A stretch of 32,082 nt of DNA from Spirochaetota bacterium (GTDB lineage Bacteria > Spirochaetota > Spirochaetia > B11-G9), in NCBI GenBank assembly GCA_024280415.1, contig JAJRQE010000291.1:1-32082 (forward strand), written 5' to 3'. Of this stretch, positions 1-9,990 are shown one piece after another. The translations under genes and the position numbers were made by a program. The notes below the pieces were generated by a model. That model did not search any database, had not been told where the DNA came from, and worked only from the letters and a program-made list of their open reading frames with translations. Each line of letters begins with the position of its first letter. Position 1 is the stretch's first letter.

Positions 1-1977
1 AAGTCCTTCCTGAGACCGTTCAGAAACCTTTAGTTTAGCAACAATACTCCCTCTGGCAGAAGCAACTCTAATTAGATCCCCCTCTGTTAACCCCTCCTTC
101 GCTGCATCCTCCGGGTGCATCTCCACAAGTGCATTGGGATAAATTTTATCCAGAACAGAACGCCTTGTCATTGTACCCCCATGCCAGTGATAGAGTACCC
201 GCCCTGTGGAAAGGATATAGGGATACTCCCTGCTGGTCTGCTCCGATTCAAGATGCAGATCCAGTATATTAAAAAGCCCCCTTCCCCGGGGAAAGCTTTT
301 TTCAAACAGAAAAGGTGTTCCTGGGTGATCTTTATCAGGACATGGCCAGTGAACTCCTCCCTCCTCTTCCAGCCGGGAATGAGATATTCCATAAAAAGGA
401 GGAACCAGTTCTGCCATTTCATCCCAGATATTAGAAGGAGAAGAAAATGAGAATCCGGAACTTTTAACCCGGCCTAATCTGGATTCAACTCTCAGGGCAA
501 GATCCTGAACAATCTTCCAGTCAGGCCGGGCTTCTCCTGGAAGATCAAATGCCTTCCGTATAAGCTGAACCCGTCTGTCGCTGTTGGTAAAGGTGCCATC
601 CTTTTCTGCAAAAGATCCTGCCGGAAAAATTATATCTGCATATTCAGCAGTTTCATTAAAAAAAATATCAATCATGATAACATTTTTTAACTTTTTAAAA
701 TGCTTTCTCGCTTCATTCAGATCGGGTTCGCTCATTAGAGGGTTTTCCCCAAAAATAATAAAGTCTGTTATAATCCCTGCTCCTGAAGCATCAGACATCT
801 CCAGAGTAGTCAGACCGGGATTACTGTTCAGTTCGGTATTCCAATTTTCTTCAAACTTTTTCTTTACTGATTTATCGTCAACATTCTGGTATCCGGGATA
901 AACTGCCGGAAGTCCCCCAGAATCGGAACAGCCCTGCACATTATTCTGTCCCCGCAATGGGTTCAGACCTGTTCCGGGACGTCCAAGATGACCGCATAGA
1001 AGAGCCAGATTTGCTATGGAAACTGTATTATCCGTACCATGTACACTCTGGCTTATTCCCATTCCCCAATAGAAAGCAGCAGCTCCTGCATTTGCATAAA
1101 TTCTTGCAGCTTCCGCAATATCTTCTGCAGGTACCGATGTAATACTTTCCGCCCACCTGGGAGTAAGCTTTTCGAGACTCCTGGAATATTCTTCAAAATT
1201 CTCAGTTCTTTTGTCTATGAATTCGGTGTTGTATAGTTTCTCTTTCAAAATAACATGAGCCATAGCCTGAAACAGGGCAACATCTGTCCCCGGTCTGTGC
1301 CGGAGATGTAGAATTGCAAAATTTGTCATCTCAGTTTTCCGGGGATCAATTACAATCAGCTTTGCACCGTTTTTTACAACAGCTTCTCTCATAAAGGTAC
1401 TGATAACAGGATGGGTCTCTGTAGTATTCGATCCTGTTACTATAAAAACATCCAGATCCTTCATCTCTGCAATTGAATTTGACATTGCCGAAGAACCTAT
1501 TGCTTTCTGAAGACCCGCAACAGATGCAGCATGGCACAAACGTGCACAATGATCGATATTATTTGTTTTGAGGGTAGCTCTGATAAATTTCTGAAAAATA
1601 TAGTTATCCTCATTACTGGCTTTTGCACAGCAGAATGCGCCAAAGGAATCCCCCCCGGATTTTTCAAACCTGTCGGCAAGTCTCTCCGCCGCCAGATCAA
1701 GAGCTTCATCCCAGGAAGCCTCCCGAAACCCCTCAGGGCCAATGGGCTTTCTTTCTCCGGAATTCAGATTCTTTCTGATCAGGGGTTTTGTAAGACGGGA
1801 TTTATGGTGGGTAAAATCGGTTCCGTACCGTCCTTTGGCACAGAGCCGCCCGTAATTCGGAGCAGAATCAGCAGGGGCTCCTGTACTTATAATCCGGTTA
1901 TTTTTTATATTTAATTCCAGCTGACATCCGACCCCGCAGTAGGGGCATGTGGTTCTTACCTTCCGATCATAATTCAT
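1..1977 (-). CDS. Formate dehydrogenase alpha (molybdopterin oxidoreductase) subunit, Cys-type; 3' end truncated by window edge
   Basis: Reading frame is open from ATG at 1977 to position 1 (I checked minus-frame triplets for stops over most of the span). The translation begins MNYDRKVRTTCPYCGVGCQLELNIKNNRIISTGAPADSAPNYGRLCAKGRYG and contains NNIDHCARLCHAASV, the formate dehydrogenase catalytic-loop motif with Cys in the Sec position. It is missing from the ORF track because it runs off the edge. Its start overlaps the upstream stop (TAATG). Confidence 0.9.
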   Translation of the reverse strand, partial: MNYDRKVRTTCPYCGVGCQLELNIKNNRIISTGAPADSAPNYGRLCAKGRYGTDFTHHKSRLTKPLIRKNLNSGERKPIGPEGFREASWDEALDLAAERLADRFEKSGGDSFGAFCCAKASNEDNYIFQKFIRATLKTNNIDHCARLCHAASVAGLQKAIGSSAMSNSIAEMKDLDVFIVTGSNTTETHPVISTFMREAVVKNGAKLIVIDPRKTEMTNFAILHLRHRPGTDVALFQAMAHVILKEKLYNTEFIDKRTENFEEYSRSLEKLTPRWAESITSVPAEDIAEAARIYANAGAAAFYWGMGISQSVHGTDNTVSIANLALLCGHLGRPGTGLNPLRGQNNVQGCSDSGGLPAVYPGYQNVDDKSVKKKFEENWNTELNSNPGLTTLEMSDASGAGIITDFIIFGENPLMSEPDLNEARKHFKKLKNVIMIDIFFNETAEYADIIFPAGSFAEKDGTFTNSDRRVQLIRKAFDLPGEARPDWKIVQDLALRVESRLGRVKSSGFSFSSPSNIWDEMAELVPPFYGISHSRLEEEGGVHWPCPDKDHPGTPFLFEKSFPRGRGLFNILDLHLESEQTSREYPYILSTGRVLYHWHGGTMTRRSVLDKIYPNALVEMHPEDAAKEGLTEGDLIRVASARGSIVAKLKVSERSQEGL

Positions 1978-2618
1978 TATAGGACCCCTCCATTTCTGTT
2001 TAGAAATTCATTTCTGGGGATCAGAGCTGCGGTAGGACAGGCGGCAACACAGTTTCCGCAGAAAACACAAGTTGTTTCAGGGAGATTCTTATCGTAAAAA
2101 GTTGTTATACGGTTATCATACCCCCTCCCTGCAGTGGTAAGAGCATAGGAAAACTGAATATCTGAAGAACATACCTGCACACACCGTTCACAGAGAATAC
2201 ATTTGCTGTACTCCCTTACATAGAAGGGATTATCATCTTTTACAGGATAGTTTCTCTCCTCTGAATTATTAAATCTGTCAGTGTCTGCACCATATCTTTT
2301 GATCTGATCATTAAGTTCCGGTGAATCTGTCAGATCTGTTGAAGAGGCCAGCATCTCAAGAATAGTCTTCCGTGCACGAATAACCCGTTCTGAATCTGTC
2401 TTTACAACCATCCCCTCTTTTACTTTTGTTATACAGGAAGGAAGAAGAACTCTCGCACCTTCAACTTCCACAACACACTGCCGGCATAAACCGGGGGGGG
2501 TAAGCTTTTCATGGTAACAGATGGTATCAATACCAATTCCAAGCTCTCCTGCTGCCTCTAGTATTGTTGTTTCCTCGGAAACTTCAGTTTTAATATTATT
2601 AATATATAAAGTAATCAT
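1977..2618 (-). CDS. 2Fe-2S/4Fe-4S ferredoxin-type subunit of an NAD-dependent formate dehydrogenase or hydrogenase (NuoG N-terminal/HndD-like)
   Basis: 213 aa. CYHEKLTPPGLCRQC 2Fe-2S motif plus two 4Fe-4S motifs (CILCERCVQVC, CVFCGNCVAACP). TAATG overlap with the upstream gene. Confidence 0.85.
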   Translation of the reverse strand: MITLYINNIKTEVSEETTILEAAGELGIGIDTICYHEKLTPPGLCRQCVVEVEGARVLLPSCITKVKEGMVVKTDSERVIRARKTILEMLASSTDLTDSPELNDQIKRYGADTDRFNNSEERNYPVKDDNPFYVREYSKCILCERCVQVCSSDIQFSYALTTAGRGYDNRITTFYDKNLPETTCVFCGNCVAACPTAALIPRNEFLNRNGGVL

Positions 2619-4360
2619 TACTTAACCCCTGTTTCTTCACCGGACTTAAAAAGTTCGGGCCAGATTTTTACAGCACTTAACAGGGCAGACGAAGCTGTCT
2701 GACCCAGTCCGCATAGAGAAGCATCCTTCATGGTAAAACCAATATCCTCCAGCCGGCTAAAATCTCCTAAAGAAGGAGCTGCTGATCTTATTTTTTCAAC
2801 TATCTCCAACTGTTTTCTGGTACCAAGCTGACAGGGATAACACTTTCCACAGCTTTCATGACTAAAAAATCTTGTAATATCTACAAGTATATCTCTGACA
2901 TCCCTGGATTCATTAAACACCATTATAACCCCTGACCCCATGGACAACCCGACAGCCCTAAGGCTCTCCTGATCCAGAGCAATATTCCAGTGCTCTTCCG
3001 GTACAAAGCTTCCTGAAGCTCCTCCAAGTATAATGGTTTTTATATTATCACTGCCTGAAACACCTCCACCCCAGTCATTAATCAGATCGATTAAACTGAT
3101 TCCGAAAGGAAGTTCATACAGGCCGGGTCGTTTAATATCCCCGGAAAGGCAGAATAGTCTTGTTCCTGACAGTGTCTTAAGTTCACTATCTATAATCTTT
3201 GTTTTATTACTACCCATAATTCTGGAAAGATAGCTGAAGGTTTCAACATTATTGATGTTTGTAGGTTTACCGAATAATCCGCTTACTACAGGATAGGGAG
3301 GTTTGTTCCTGGGATAACCGCGTTTCCCCTCTATGGATTCAAATAAAGCTGTTTCCTCTCCACAGATATATGCTCCTGCACCTGATCTTAATTCCAGATC
3401 GAAATTAAAACCCGATCCTTTAATATCTTTCCCAAGATATCCATTAGCCTCGGCACTTTCGATTACCCGGGAAAACAGATTCCGGGCATCCTGATATTCT
3501 CCCCTTATATAGATATAGCCCTTCTCTGCTCCTATAATAAGAGCAGAGATCAGAATACCTTCAAGGACACTAAAAGGATCCCTGCTTAGCATAATTCGAT
3601 CTTTAAAGGTGCCGGGCTCTGACTCATCAGCATTACAAACAATATAAGTCTCACCTGTCCCGGATGCCTCAAGAGCTCCCCTCTCCTTAAGTGCCGTAGG
3701 AAAAGCGGCTCCACCCCTCCCAAGGAGTCCGCTGTTTGTCACAATATCTATAAGGTTATCCCTGGACAGGGTAAGAGCATGGTGAAAACCGGTAAAACCA
3801 CCTTCCCTTATAAAGTCAGCTATACTTTCAGGATCAATTCTATCAAATCTCTCAGTTAAAACTGGATTGGTTCCAAACGCTCTGTTTTCGGGAGCTGAAT
3901 ATTTACCATTGATAATATCATCCAGACCTTCAATGGAAATATTGACAATACTCTTATTGTTCACCATCCCGGAGGGTGCATGGTCACAAAGTCCCAGACA
4001 CTGAACTGATTCCACCATGAACAGTCCATCCCCGGAAGAAACTCCATCCTCAAGATCCAGTTTTTCCAGCAAGGCTTTTTTTATCTTATACGATCCCTTT
4101 AAGGAACATAATGGACTGGTGCAAATTCTGATAATTGTATCTGCTGTTGGTTTTGAATAGAGAAGGGAATAAAATTCAATAACTCCGTAAATCTCTGCAG
4201 AGGGAACGCCTAAAACACTTCCTATCAATTCTGCAGTAGATTCAGATATATATCCAAACAGCTCCTGAGCCTCCAGTAATGCCGGAAGAAGACTGGTTCT
4301 GCTCTTCTCACTTATACTATTTAGAAACTCACCAAACACCCTGTCCTTTTTATTTCCCAT
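2618..4360 (-). CDS. Fused NuoE-NuoF-type NADH-binding diaphorase subunit
   Basis: 580 aa. The N-terminal ~150 aa are NuoE-like (CTSPLCSLKGS...CLGLCDHAPSG, 2Fe-2S thioredoxin-like). The remainder is NuoF-like (GLLGRGGAAFPTALK, NADESEPGTFKDR, GAGAYICGEETALFESIEGKRG, ESCGKCYPCQLGT). Confidence 0.9.
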   Translation of the reverse strand: MGNKKDRVFGEFLNSISEKSRTSLLPALLEAQELFGYISESTAELIGSVLGVPSAEIYGVIEFYSLLYSKPTADTIIRICTSPLCSLKGSYKIKKALLEKLDLEDGVSSGDGLFMVESVQCLGLCDHAPSGMVNNKSIVNISIEGLDDIINGKYSAPENRAFGTNPVLTERFDRIDPESIADFIREGGFTGFHHALTLSRDNLIDIVTNSGLLGRGGAAFPTALKERGALEASGTGETYIVCNADESEPGTFKDRIMLSRDPFSVLEGILISALIIGAEKGYIYIRGEYQDARNLFSRVIESAEANGYLGKDIKGSGFNFDLELRSGAGAYICGEETALFESIEGKRGYPRNKPPYPVVSGLFGKPTNINNVETFSYLSRIMGSNKTKIIDSELKTLSGTRLFCLSGDIKRPGLYELPFGISLIDLINDWGGGVSGSDNIKTIILGGASGSFVPEEHWNIALDQESLRAVGLSMGSGVIMVFNESRDVRDILVDITRFFSHESCGKCYPCQLGTRKQLEIVEKIRSAAPSLGDFSRLEDIGFTMKDASLCGLGQTASSALLSAVKIWPELFKSGEETGVK

Positions 4361-4377
4361 AGCTTCCTCATATTCTA

Positions 4378-7194
4378 TTATTTTTTTCTTAGTTCGTGAT
4401 ACAGTGCTTTTCCAAGAACTTCGATTGTATAGGGTTTCCTGATAAATCTACCCGCACCAAGCTTTATGGTATTTTCAACATCCATGGTCTGGGCGTATCC
4501 GCTGGCTATTATCGCCTTCTGCTCAGAATAGTTCCTGATAATCTCCTTATATGTATGAAACCCGCTCATTCCAGAAGGCATTATCATATCCAGTATAAGA
4601 ATATCCGCCTTATTCGATTCGAGCCATCCAAGAGCTTCCTTGCCTGATCCCACTGATGCAGAACGGTAACCAAGACAGTTTACCATTCCCGAAGCAATCT
4701 CCTGCTGAAGGGGCTCATCATCAATAATCAGAACTGTTTCTCCCTTACCCATATAATTACTCATTTCACTTGATTCCAGTTCTATTACTTCGTTGCTCCT
4801 GTCTGCAGGAAAGTAGAGTTCGAACAGAGTACCTTTATCTGAACTTTTTAAAACTATTCCCCCATTATGATCCTGAACAGTACTCCACACAACAGAAAGA
4901 CCAAGACCTGTTCCGCTCAGGCCCATAACTTTTTTTGTATAGAATGGTTCAAATATTCTTGCCTTGTCTTCTTCAGTTATTCCATGCCCGGAATCTTTTA
5001 CACTCATTACAACATATTCACCCTTCTCCATATATTGTCCTATAGTAAAAGGAGTATCCACATAACAGTTTTTTGTTGTAATTAAAAGGTCGCCACCATC
5101 CGGCATAGCTTCAATAGAGTTCATTATTAAATTCATAATACATTTTTTTATATGAATCTCTGAACAGGAAAAATTAAGAAGCCCGGGATCATATTTCCGA
5201 ATAAGATTTATATTTTCCATTTTGCTTTCAAGAGTTTTATATTCGGGAGATTCGAGATACTGGTCGATAATGATATTTAGCAAACAGAGTTTTTTTGTAC
5301 TTGCAGCCCCTCTGGCAATAGTAAGGAGGTCTGCCACAACATCTGCAGCACGGAGACCAGATTTTTTTATGGCATCAACATAGGGGACTATCTCATGATC
5401 TTTATCGATGGACATCATAATCAGATCCGGATACCCTACAATTCCCGAAAGAATATTATTAAGGTCATGAGCAACACCACCAGCCATTAAACCGAGGGCT
5501 TCCATTTTTTGTGCTCTGAGAAGTTTTTCTTCCAAAATATTTTTCTCTGCCTCTCTTCTATTATATTTTGTCAGATCCCGGAATGTTGTCAGAGTCTGTT
5601 CTCCAACCATGCTGAAATCAATTTCAACTTCCCGATCCTCGCCATTCCTGCATTTTACAGTGCAGTACTGCTTTTGGAATGGTCTGGTAAACCCTTCAGT
5701 AGCCTCAATTGCCTTTACCCAGGATTCCTGTACCTGCTTTCTGTAATCAGGATCGGGGTAGGAAAGTTCCCACATTTTTTCTAGATCAGGCATCTCTTCC
5801 AGTGTATAACCGAAAGTATCTCTGAAGCTTCTGTTTAAATATTCTGCTTTATTGGCAGATCCTATTGCCAAAGGGAAATTAATGGCTTCCAGAATTTGAA
5901 AAAGTTTTTTCTCACTTTCAATCAGTTTATTCAGATCCTTCTGCCTTTCAGCGATCATATGATTTGCAGAATTTGCCAGGATAACAGATTCCCTGAAAAA
6001 CAGCATTCCTGTATCTATTACAGTCAGATTATGTGCAGCATGATAAAAAAAATCTTTGAAAACTCTTAGATTGTTCTTTACCCGCCTTGATACAAACAAA
6101 ACAATTAAAGCACTCAGAAGCATAAATACCGCGATATATGCCATTATCCCCAATATGCGGTCTCTTATTCTGTTTTTTAATTCTGACTGTTCCAGTGCAA
6201 TCAGTTTTTCAATTTTACTAAGATCAATTGCGGAACCTATGTAGATTTCCCATTCACTTATTCCCCTGACATAGCTTATACTTTTGTAGGTGTATTCCTT
6301 CCCCGAAGAACGGTTTTTAACATCTGATTCAATGAAACCGGAGCCCTCCCTTGCAACTGATATAAACTTATCAACCAGTGAGGAATCAATTTCCTTTGAC
6401 GATCGATAGGTATCCAGTCCTTCAGGGGATTCAAAGAGATTTCCCCCGAACCAGTCTCCACCAAAAAAGACTCCGGACTCAGTAAAATAGAATTTTTCCA
6501 GACTCTTGAGAGTCTCCTCCTTCATCAGTATCTCTTCATCATCCAGATACTTCCCATTACCAATGACCCATCCAAAAGGTTCAAAAATCTTAATATATGA
6601 GATCTTATCCAGTAACTTGTCAGGATATCCGGGTTTATTCCAGAAATAGGAGACAAAGCCCTCACCCTCACGGCTTTTGGCAATCTGAATGATCTCCCTG
6701 ACCAGATAAGTTCCATTTGAATCCCGGAGATTAAGTATGTTGGTATTTTCCAGTTCAGGATTATTTGGGTTGATAATCTCATTGCCCTGCAGATCCTCTG
6801 CAAAAAAATACCCCCTGCCATTATCCCAGGAAAGTGAAGATAAAACATCATGAGCAAGGAGTTTCATCTCTGAAAGAGACATTTTTTCTCTATTTCCCTG
6901 GTATAGTCCGTTCAGCAGGGCAACACCATACAATGTCTTTTCTCTGACCCTTCTACGTAGATTTTTTTCTGCCATACCCCTTATAAAGTGGATATATGCT
7001 ACAGCGTTATCAACCTCACTTTTAATAGTTTCCTTGCCTGAATTTATATATTCCGTTCTTATTTCATCAGATTTAATTCTAAAGGCCTTTACTTCCTGTT
7101 TTATCCAGAATATACCGAGGAGTGGAAAAATTAAAAGAATTACCAGCAGCAGACTAAACAGATAAATGTGTATAAGACTTACAGGTTTATGCAT
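4378..7194 (-). CDS. Membrane hybrid sensor histidine kinase: Cache-type extracytoplasmic sensor, PAS, HisKA, HATPase, C-terminal receiver
   Basis: 938 aa. N-terminal TM, sCache_2-like repeats (ARDV..SWDNGRGYFF, FEPFGWVIGNGKYLDD), second TM near residue 350, H-box GLMAGGVAHDLNNILSGIVGYPDLI, N/G boxes (LIMNSIEAMPDGG, DSGHGI, TGLGLSVV), and a receiver with VLIIDDE...DILILDMIMP...RKPY. Only 17 nt separate it from the next gene. Confidence 0.9.
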   Translation of the reverse strand: MHKPVSLIHIYLFSLLLVILLIFPLLGIFWIKQEVKAFRIKSDEIRTEYINSGKETIKSEVDNAVAYIHFIRGMAEKNLRRRVREKTLYGVALLNGLYQGNREKMSLSEMKLLAHDVLSSLSWDNGRGYFFAEDLQGNEIINPNNPELENTNILNLRDSNGTYLVREIIQIAKSREGEGFVSYFWNKPGYPDKLLDKISYIKIFEPFGWVIGNGKYLDDEEILMKEETLKSLEKFYFTESGVFFGGDWFGGNLFESPEGLDTYRSSKEIDSSLVDKFISVAREGSGFIESDVKNRSSGKEYTYKSISYVRGISEWEIYIGSAIDLSKIEKLIALEQSELKNRIRDRILGIMAYIAVFMLLSALIVLFVSRRVKNNLRVFKDFFYHAAHNLTVIDTGMLFFRESVILANSANHMIAERQKDLNKLIESEKKLFQILEAINFPLAIGSANKAEYLNRSFRDTFGYTLEEMPDLEKMWELSYPDPDYRKQVQESWVKAIEATEGFTRPFQKQYCTVKCRNGEDREVEIDFSMVGEQTLTTFRDLTKYNRREAEKNILEEKLLRAQKMEALGLMAGGVAHDLNNILSGIVGYPDLIMMSIDKDHEIVPYVDAIKKSGLRAADVVADLLTIARGAASTKKLCLLNIIIDQYLESPEYKTLESKMENINLIRKYDPGLLNFSCSEIHIKKCIMNLIMNSIEAMPDGGDLLITTKNCYVDTPFTIGQYMEKGEYVVMSVKDSGHGITEEDKARIFEPFYTKKVMGLSGTGLGLSVVWSTVQDHNGGIVLKSSDKGTLFELYFPADRSNEVIELESSEMSNYMGKGETVLIIDDEPLQQEIASGMVNCLGYRSASVGSGKEALGWLESNKADILILDMIMPSGMSGFHTYKEIIRNYSEQKAIIASGYAQTMDVENTIKLGAGRFIRKPYTIEVLGKALYHELRKK

Positions 7195-7449
7195 TACAAA
7201 GAATCCGTTTTAATGTACAAATTATAGTACTTTTTTTTAACATAGTGTCATTTTAGATTATTCGGGAATCTTCTGCAAGAAACAACATAACAGACTTTTG
7301 CATTCTCTGACACTTTATAATTTCTTCTTAGGCTTGGAGGACTATAGATGGTTCAAGCTGATAAGAATGCATCCTGCCCCACCATTCTGTCAGGAACTAA
7401 CAATCAGTTCTCTTGACAGTTCCAGATCCAGGTACAGTGTTAATTATTA

Positions 7450-8439
7450 CTAACCGTGCTTTTTAGAAATACCAAATGTAAAAGCAAGTGCTGCTACGAG
7501 AACGCTGCCCTTTATAAAGTCCTGCCAAAAATACTGCATACTTAGCATCGTCAGACCATTCATAAGCATTCCAATAAATATTGCACCAATAATTGTTCCA
7601 AAAGGGTTGGGTTTTCTTGCACCCAGTACAGCAAAACCTATAAGAGCGGCTCCAATCGCATCCATCAATAGTGTTCCCTGAGAACCAACATCCCCGCGGC
7701 CGACTCTTGCAGCAAGCAGTATCCCTGCAAGAGAGGCAATAAAGCTGGAAGAAACATAGGCAATTACCTTATATTTGTTTACATTAACCCCTACCAGGCG
7801 AGCCGCTTCAGGATTACCGCCGATTGCATAGAAGATTCTGCCGAATTTAGTCTTGGACAGAATAACATAAACTATAATAGCCACTCCAATCATTATAAGT
7901 ACAGGAACAGGGATAACCTTCAAAATTCTTCCCTGACCAAGATACTTAAATCCCTCCGAAAACTGTCCCATTGCCTCTCTGCCGTTCTTTATAACAGCCC
8001 CCCGACCAATTGAAAGCCCTCCGGATGGTATATACTGAAGCCCCTGCACCAGGAACATCATCCCAAGGGTAGCCAGGAGATCAGGAATCTTTACTTTAAC
8101 AATTAAAAACCCAATAAACAAACCTACTACAACTCCAATAAACAAAACCATCAAAATTGTTGCAAATCCGCCCCATTCAAGGACAACCATCAGATACGCA
8201 GAAATCATAACAGAAAGAGCTGCTGTAGAACCAATGGAAAGATCCATCCCGTCTGTAATAAGAACAAAGGTTTCACCTAGAGCCATGGTACCGAAAATAC
8301 ATACACTCAGCAGTATATTAAAAAGATTTCCGGCAGACAGAAATGCAGGCTGAAGCAGAGAGAATACTGTAAAAAGCACTCCCATAACAATGAGAAAACC
8401 CCACCTTATGGAAAAATCTGTTATATTGAATTTTTTCAT
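7450..8439 (-). CDS. Ribose-type (BPD_transp_2) ABC transporter permease
   Basis: 329 aa hydrophobic protein with GETFVLITDGMDLSIGS and IFYAIGGNPEAARLVGVNV, hallmarks of RbsC/XylH-type permeases. Confidence 0.9.
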   Translation of the reverse strand: MKKFNITDFSIRWGFLIVMGVLFTVFSLLQPAFLSAGNLFNILLSVCIFGTMALGETFVLITDGMDLSIGSTAALSVMISAYLMVVLEWGGFATILMVLFIGVVVGLFIGFLIVKVKIPDLLATLGMMFLVQGLQYIPSGGLSIGRGAVIKNGREAMGQFSEGFKYLGQGRILKVIPVPVLIMIGVAIIVYVILSKTKFGRIFYAIGGNPEAARLVGVNVNKYKVIAYVSSSFIASLAGILLAARVGRGDVGSQGTLLMDAIGAALIGFAVLGARKPNPFGTIIGAIFIGMLMNGLTMLSMQYFWQDFIKGSVLVAALAFTFGISKKHG

Positions 8440-8448
8440 TATTAACTC

Positions 8449-9972
8449 CTAGTTTAATATTTCTTCCAGTGTACCGGATGTAAGCTGAATTAACCTCTCC
8501 TTATCTATAGAACCCGCTTCCTGCTCACCAACCATTACACCGTGATTAAATACAACAATTCTGTCTGATATATCTATAACCTCATCGAGATCTGTCGCAA
8601 TAACAATTGCCGTACTTTTTCCAATATTATCCCGTAGATACTGACCTATTTCTCTTCTTGATTTAACATCTACACCCTGAAACGGTTCATCCAGAATAAC
8701 CAGATTTGACTCTACCATAAGCCATCTTGCAACAATAACCTTCTGCTGATTCCCTCCTGACAGACTTAATACAGGAGACTCCTCACTTTCACATTTTACA
8801 GTCATTGCTTTAATCATTCTTGCAGCTTCCTTACGCTCCTTTCTTTTACTTAGAACAGAAATACTATTGGTAAACATACCCAGGAACGGTATATTTATAT
8901 TCTGCAGTATATTAAATTCAGGAAAAACAGCATTATTGTTCCTGTCTTCCGGAACCATAAATATACCATTATCAATAGCTGCCCTTATACAGGAAGGCTC
9001 ATAAAATTCGCCATTTACAAACATCCTGCCACTGAAAGGCTTATCTGCACCAAAAAGAACTGCAGCCAGTTCAGATTTTCCAGCTCCGATAAGTCCCGTG
9101 AGACCTATCACTTCCCCCTCATAGAGCTTTAGATTAAGAGGGGGCTTTCCTTCCTGAAAAACAAGATCCTGAAGTTCAAGTTTAACCACACTCTTATTTA
9201 TCTTACTATCTTTTTTACGAACAGGATTCTGCTCAATGTCTCCAACCATGGAATGCACAATATTCTGAACACTAAAGGGTTTCACAAGCTCACCTGCAAC
9301 CTTCCCGTCACGGAGAACTCCTACCCGGTCTGCCAGTCTGGTAATCTCATGAAGTCGGTGAGATACATAAACTATCGAGACACCGCTGTCGCGTAATTTA
9401 AGAAGCTTGGTAAACAGCCGATCAGCTTCCTTATCGGAAATTGAAGATGTTGGCTCATCCAGTATCAGGAGCTTAGGATCAGATGCCAGGGCTCTGGCTA
9501 TACAGATCATCTGCCTGTCACTCTGAGGTATCGTAAATACAGGAACATCCAGATCAAGATAATTAAGATCCATAAGGTTCGCTATCTCTCCTGCCCTTCT
9601 ACGTATTGCCGGATAGTTGTAGACAACAGGCTGATCAGGAGAAAGCATCTCCTCCAGTGCAAGGTTTTCTGCAACTGTCATAGATTGAATAACACCCTGA
9701 TTTATAATCTGGTGAACAGTCTGAATCCCGAAATCATAGGCCTCTTTAGGTGAATTTAAATCAACTTCCCTATTGGCAACTATGATTCTTCCTTCATAAC
9801 CACTGTGATATCCGCATATTATTTTTATGAGTGTCGATTTCCCAGCTCCGTTTGCACCAACCAATGCTAAAAGCTCCCCTGGATAGAAATTAAAATCAAC
9901 ATTATCCAGAGCTCTTGTTGCCCCGAAAGACATTCCAATATTTTTGACCTGTACAATAGGTTCTCTGTCCAT
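8449..9972 (-). CDS. Sugar-type ABC transporter ATP-binding protein with two NBDs (RbsA/MglA-like)
   Basis: 507 aa. Two ATPase halves: Walker A GANGAGKST and GLIGAGKSE, Walker B LLILDEPTS and LVILDEPFQGVD, second signature LSGGNQQK. Confidence 0.92.
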   Translation of the reverse strand: MDREPIVQVKNIGMSFGATRALDNVDFNFYPGELLALVGANGAGKSTLIKIICGYHSGYEGRIIVANREVDLNSPKEAYDFGIQTVHQIINQGVIQSMTVAENLALEEMLSPDQPVVYNYPAIRRRAGEIANLMDLNYLDLDVPVFTIPQSDRQMICIARALASDPKLLILDEPTSSISDKEADRLFTKLLKLRDSGVSIVYVSHRLHEITRLADRVGVLRDGKVAGELVKPFSVQNIVHSMVGDIEQNPVRKKDSKINKSVVKLELQDLVFQEGKPPLNLKLYEGEVIGLTGLIGAGKSELAAVLFGADKPFSGRMFVNGEFYEPSCIRAAIDNGIFMVPEDRNNNAVFPEFNILQNINIPFLGMFTNSISVLSKRKERKEAARMIKAMTVKCESEESPVLSLSGGNQQKVIVARWLMVESNLVILDEPFQGVDVKSRREIGQYLRDNIGKSTAIVIATDLDEVIDISDRIVVFNHGVMVGEQEAGSIDKERLIQLTSGTLEEILN

Positions 9973-9990
9973 ATAGAGCCTCCTGACTCC

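Noticed and set aside
1346-1742. Short minus-strand track ORFs inside the 1-1977 region, suggesting a broken gene
   Set aside because: They are out-of-frame. The true frame is open from 1977 to the window edge and translates as a normal FdhA.
7387-7419. Possible H-type pseudoknot in the minus-strand RNA (GGAAC, TGTCA, GTTCC, TGACA in crossing order)
   Set aside because: The connecting loops would be zero nucleotides long, which is sterically unlikely; alternative simple hairpins explain the repeats.
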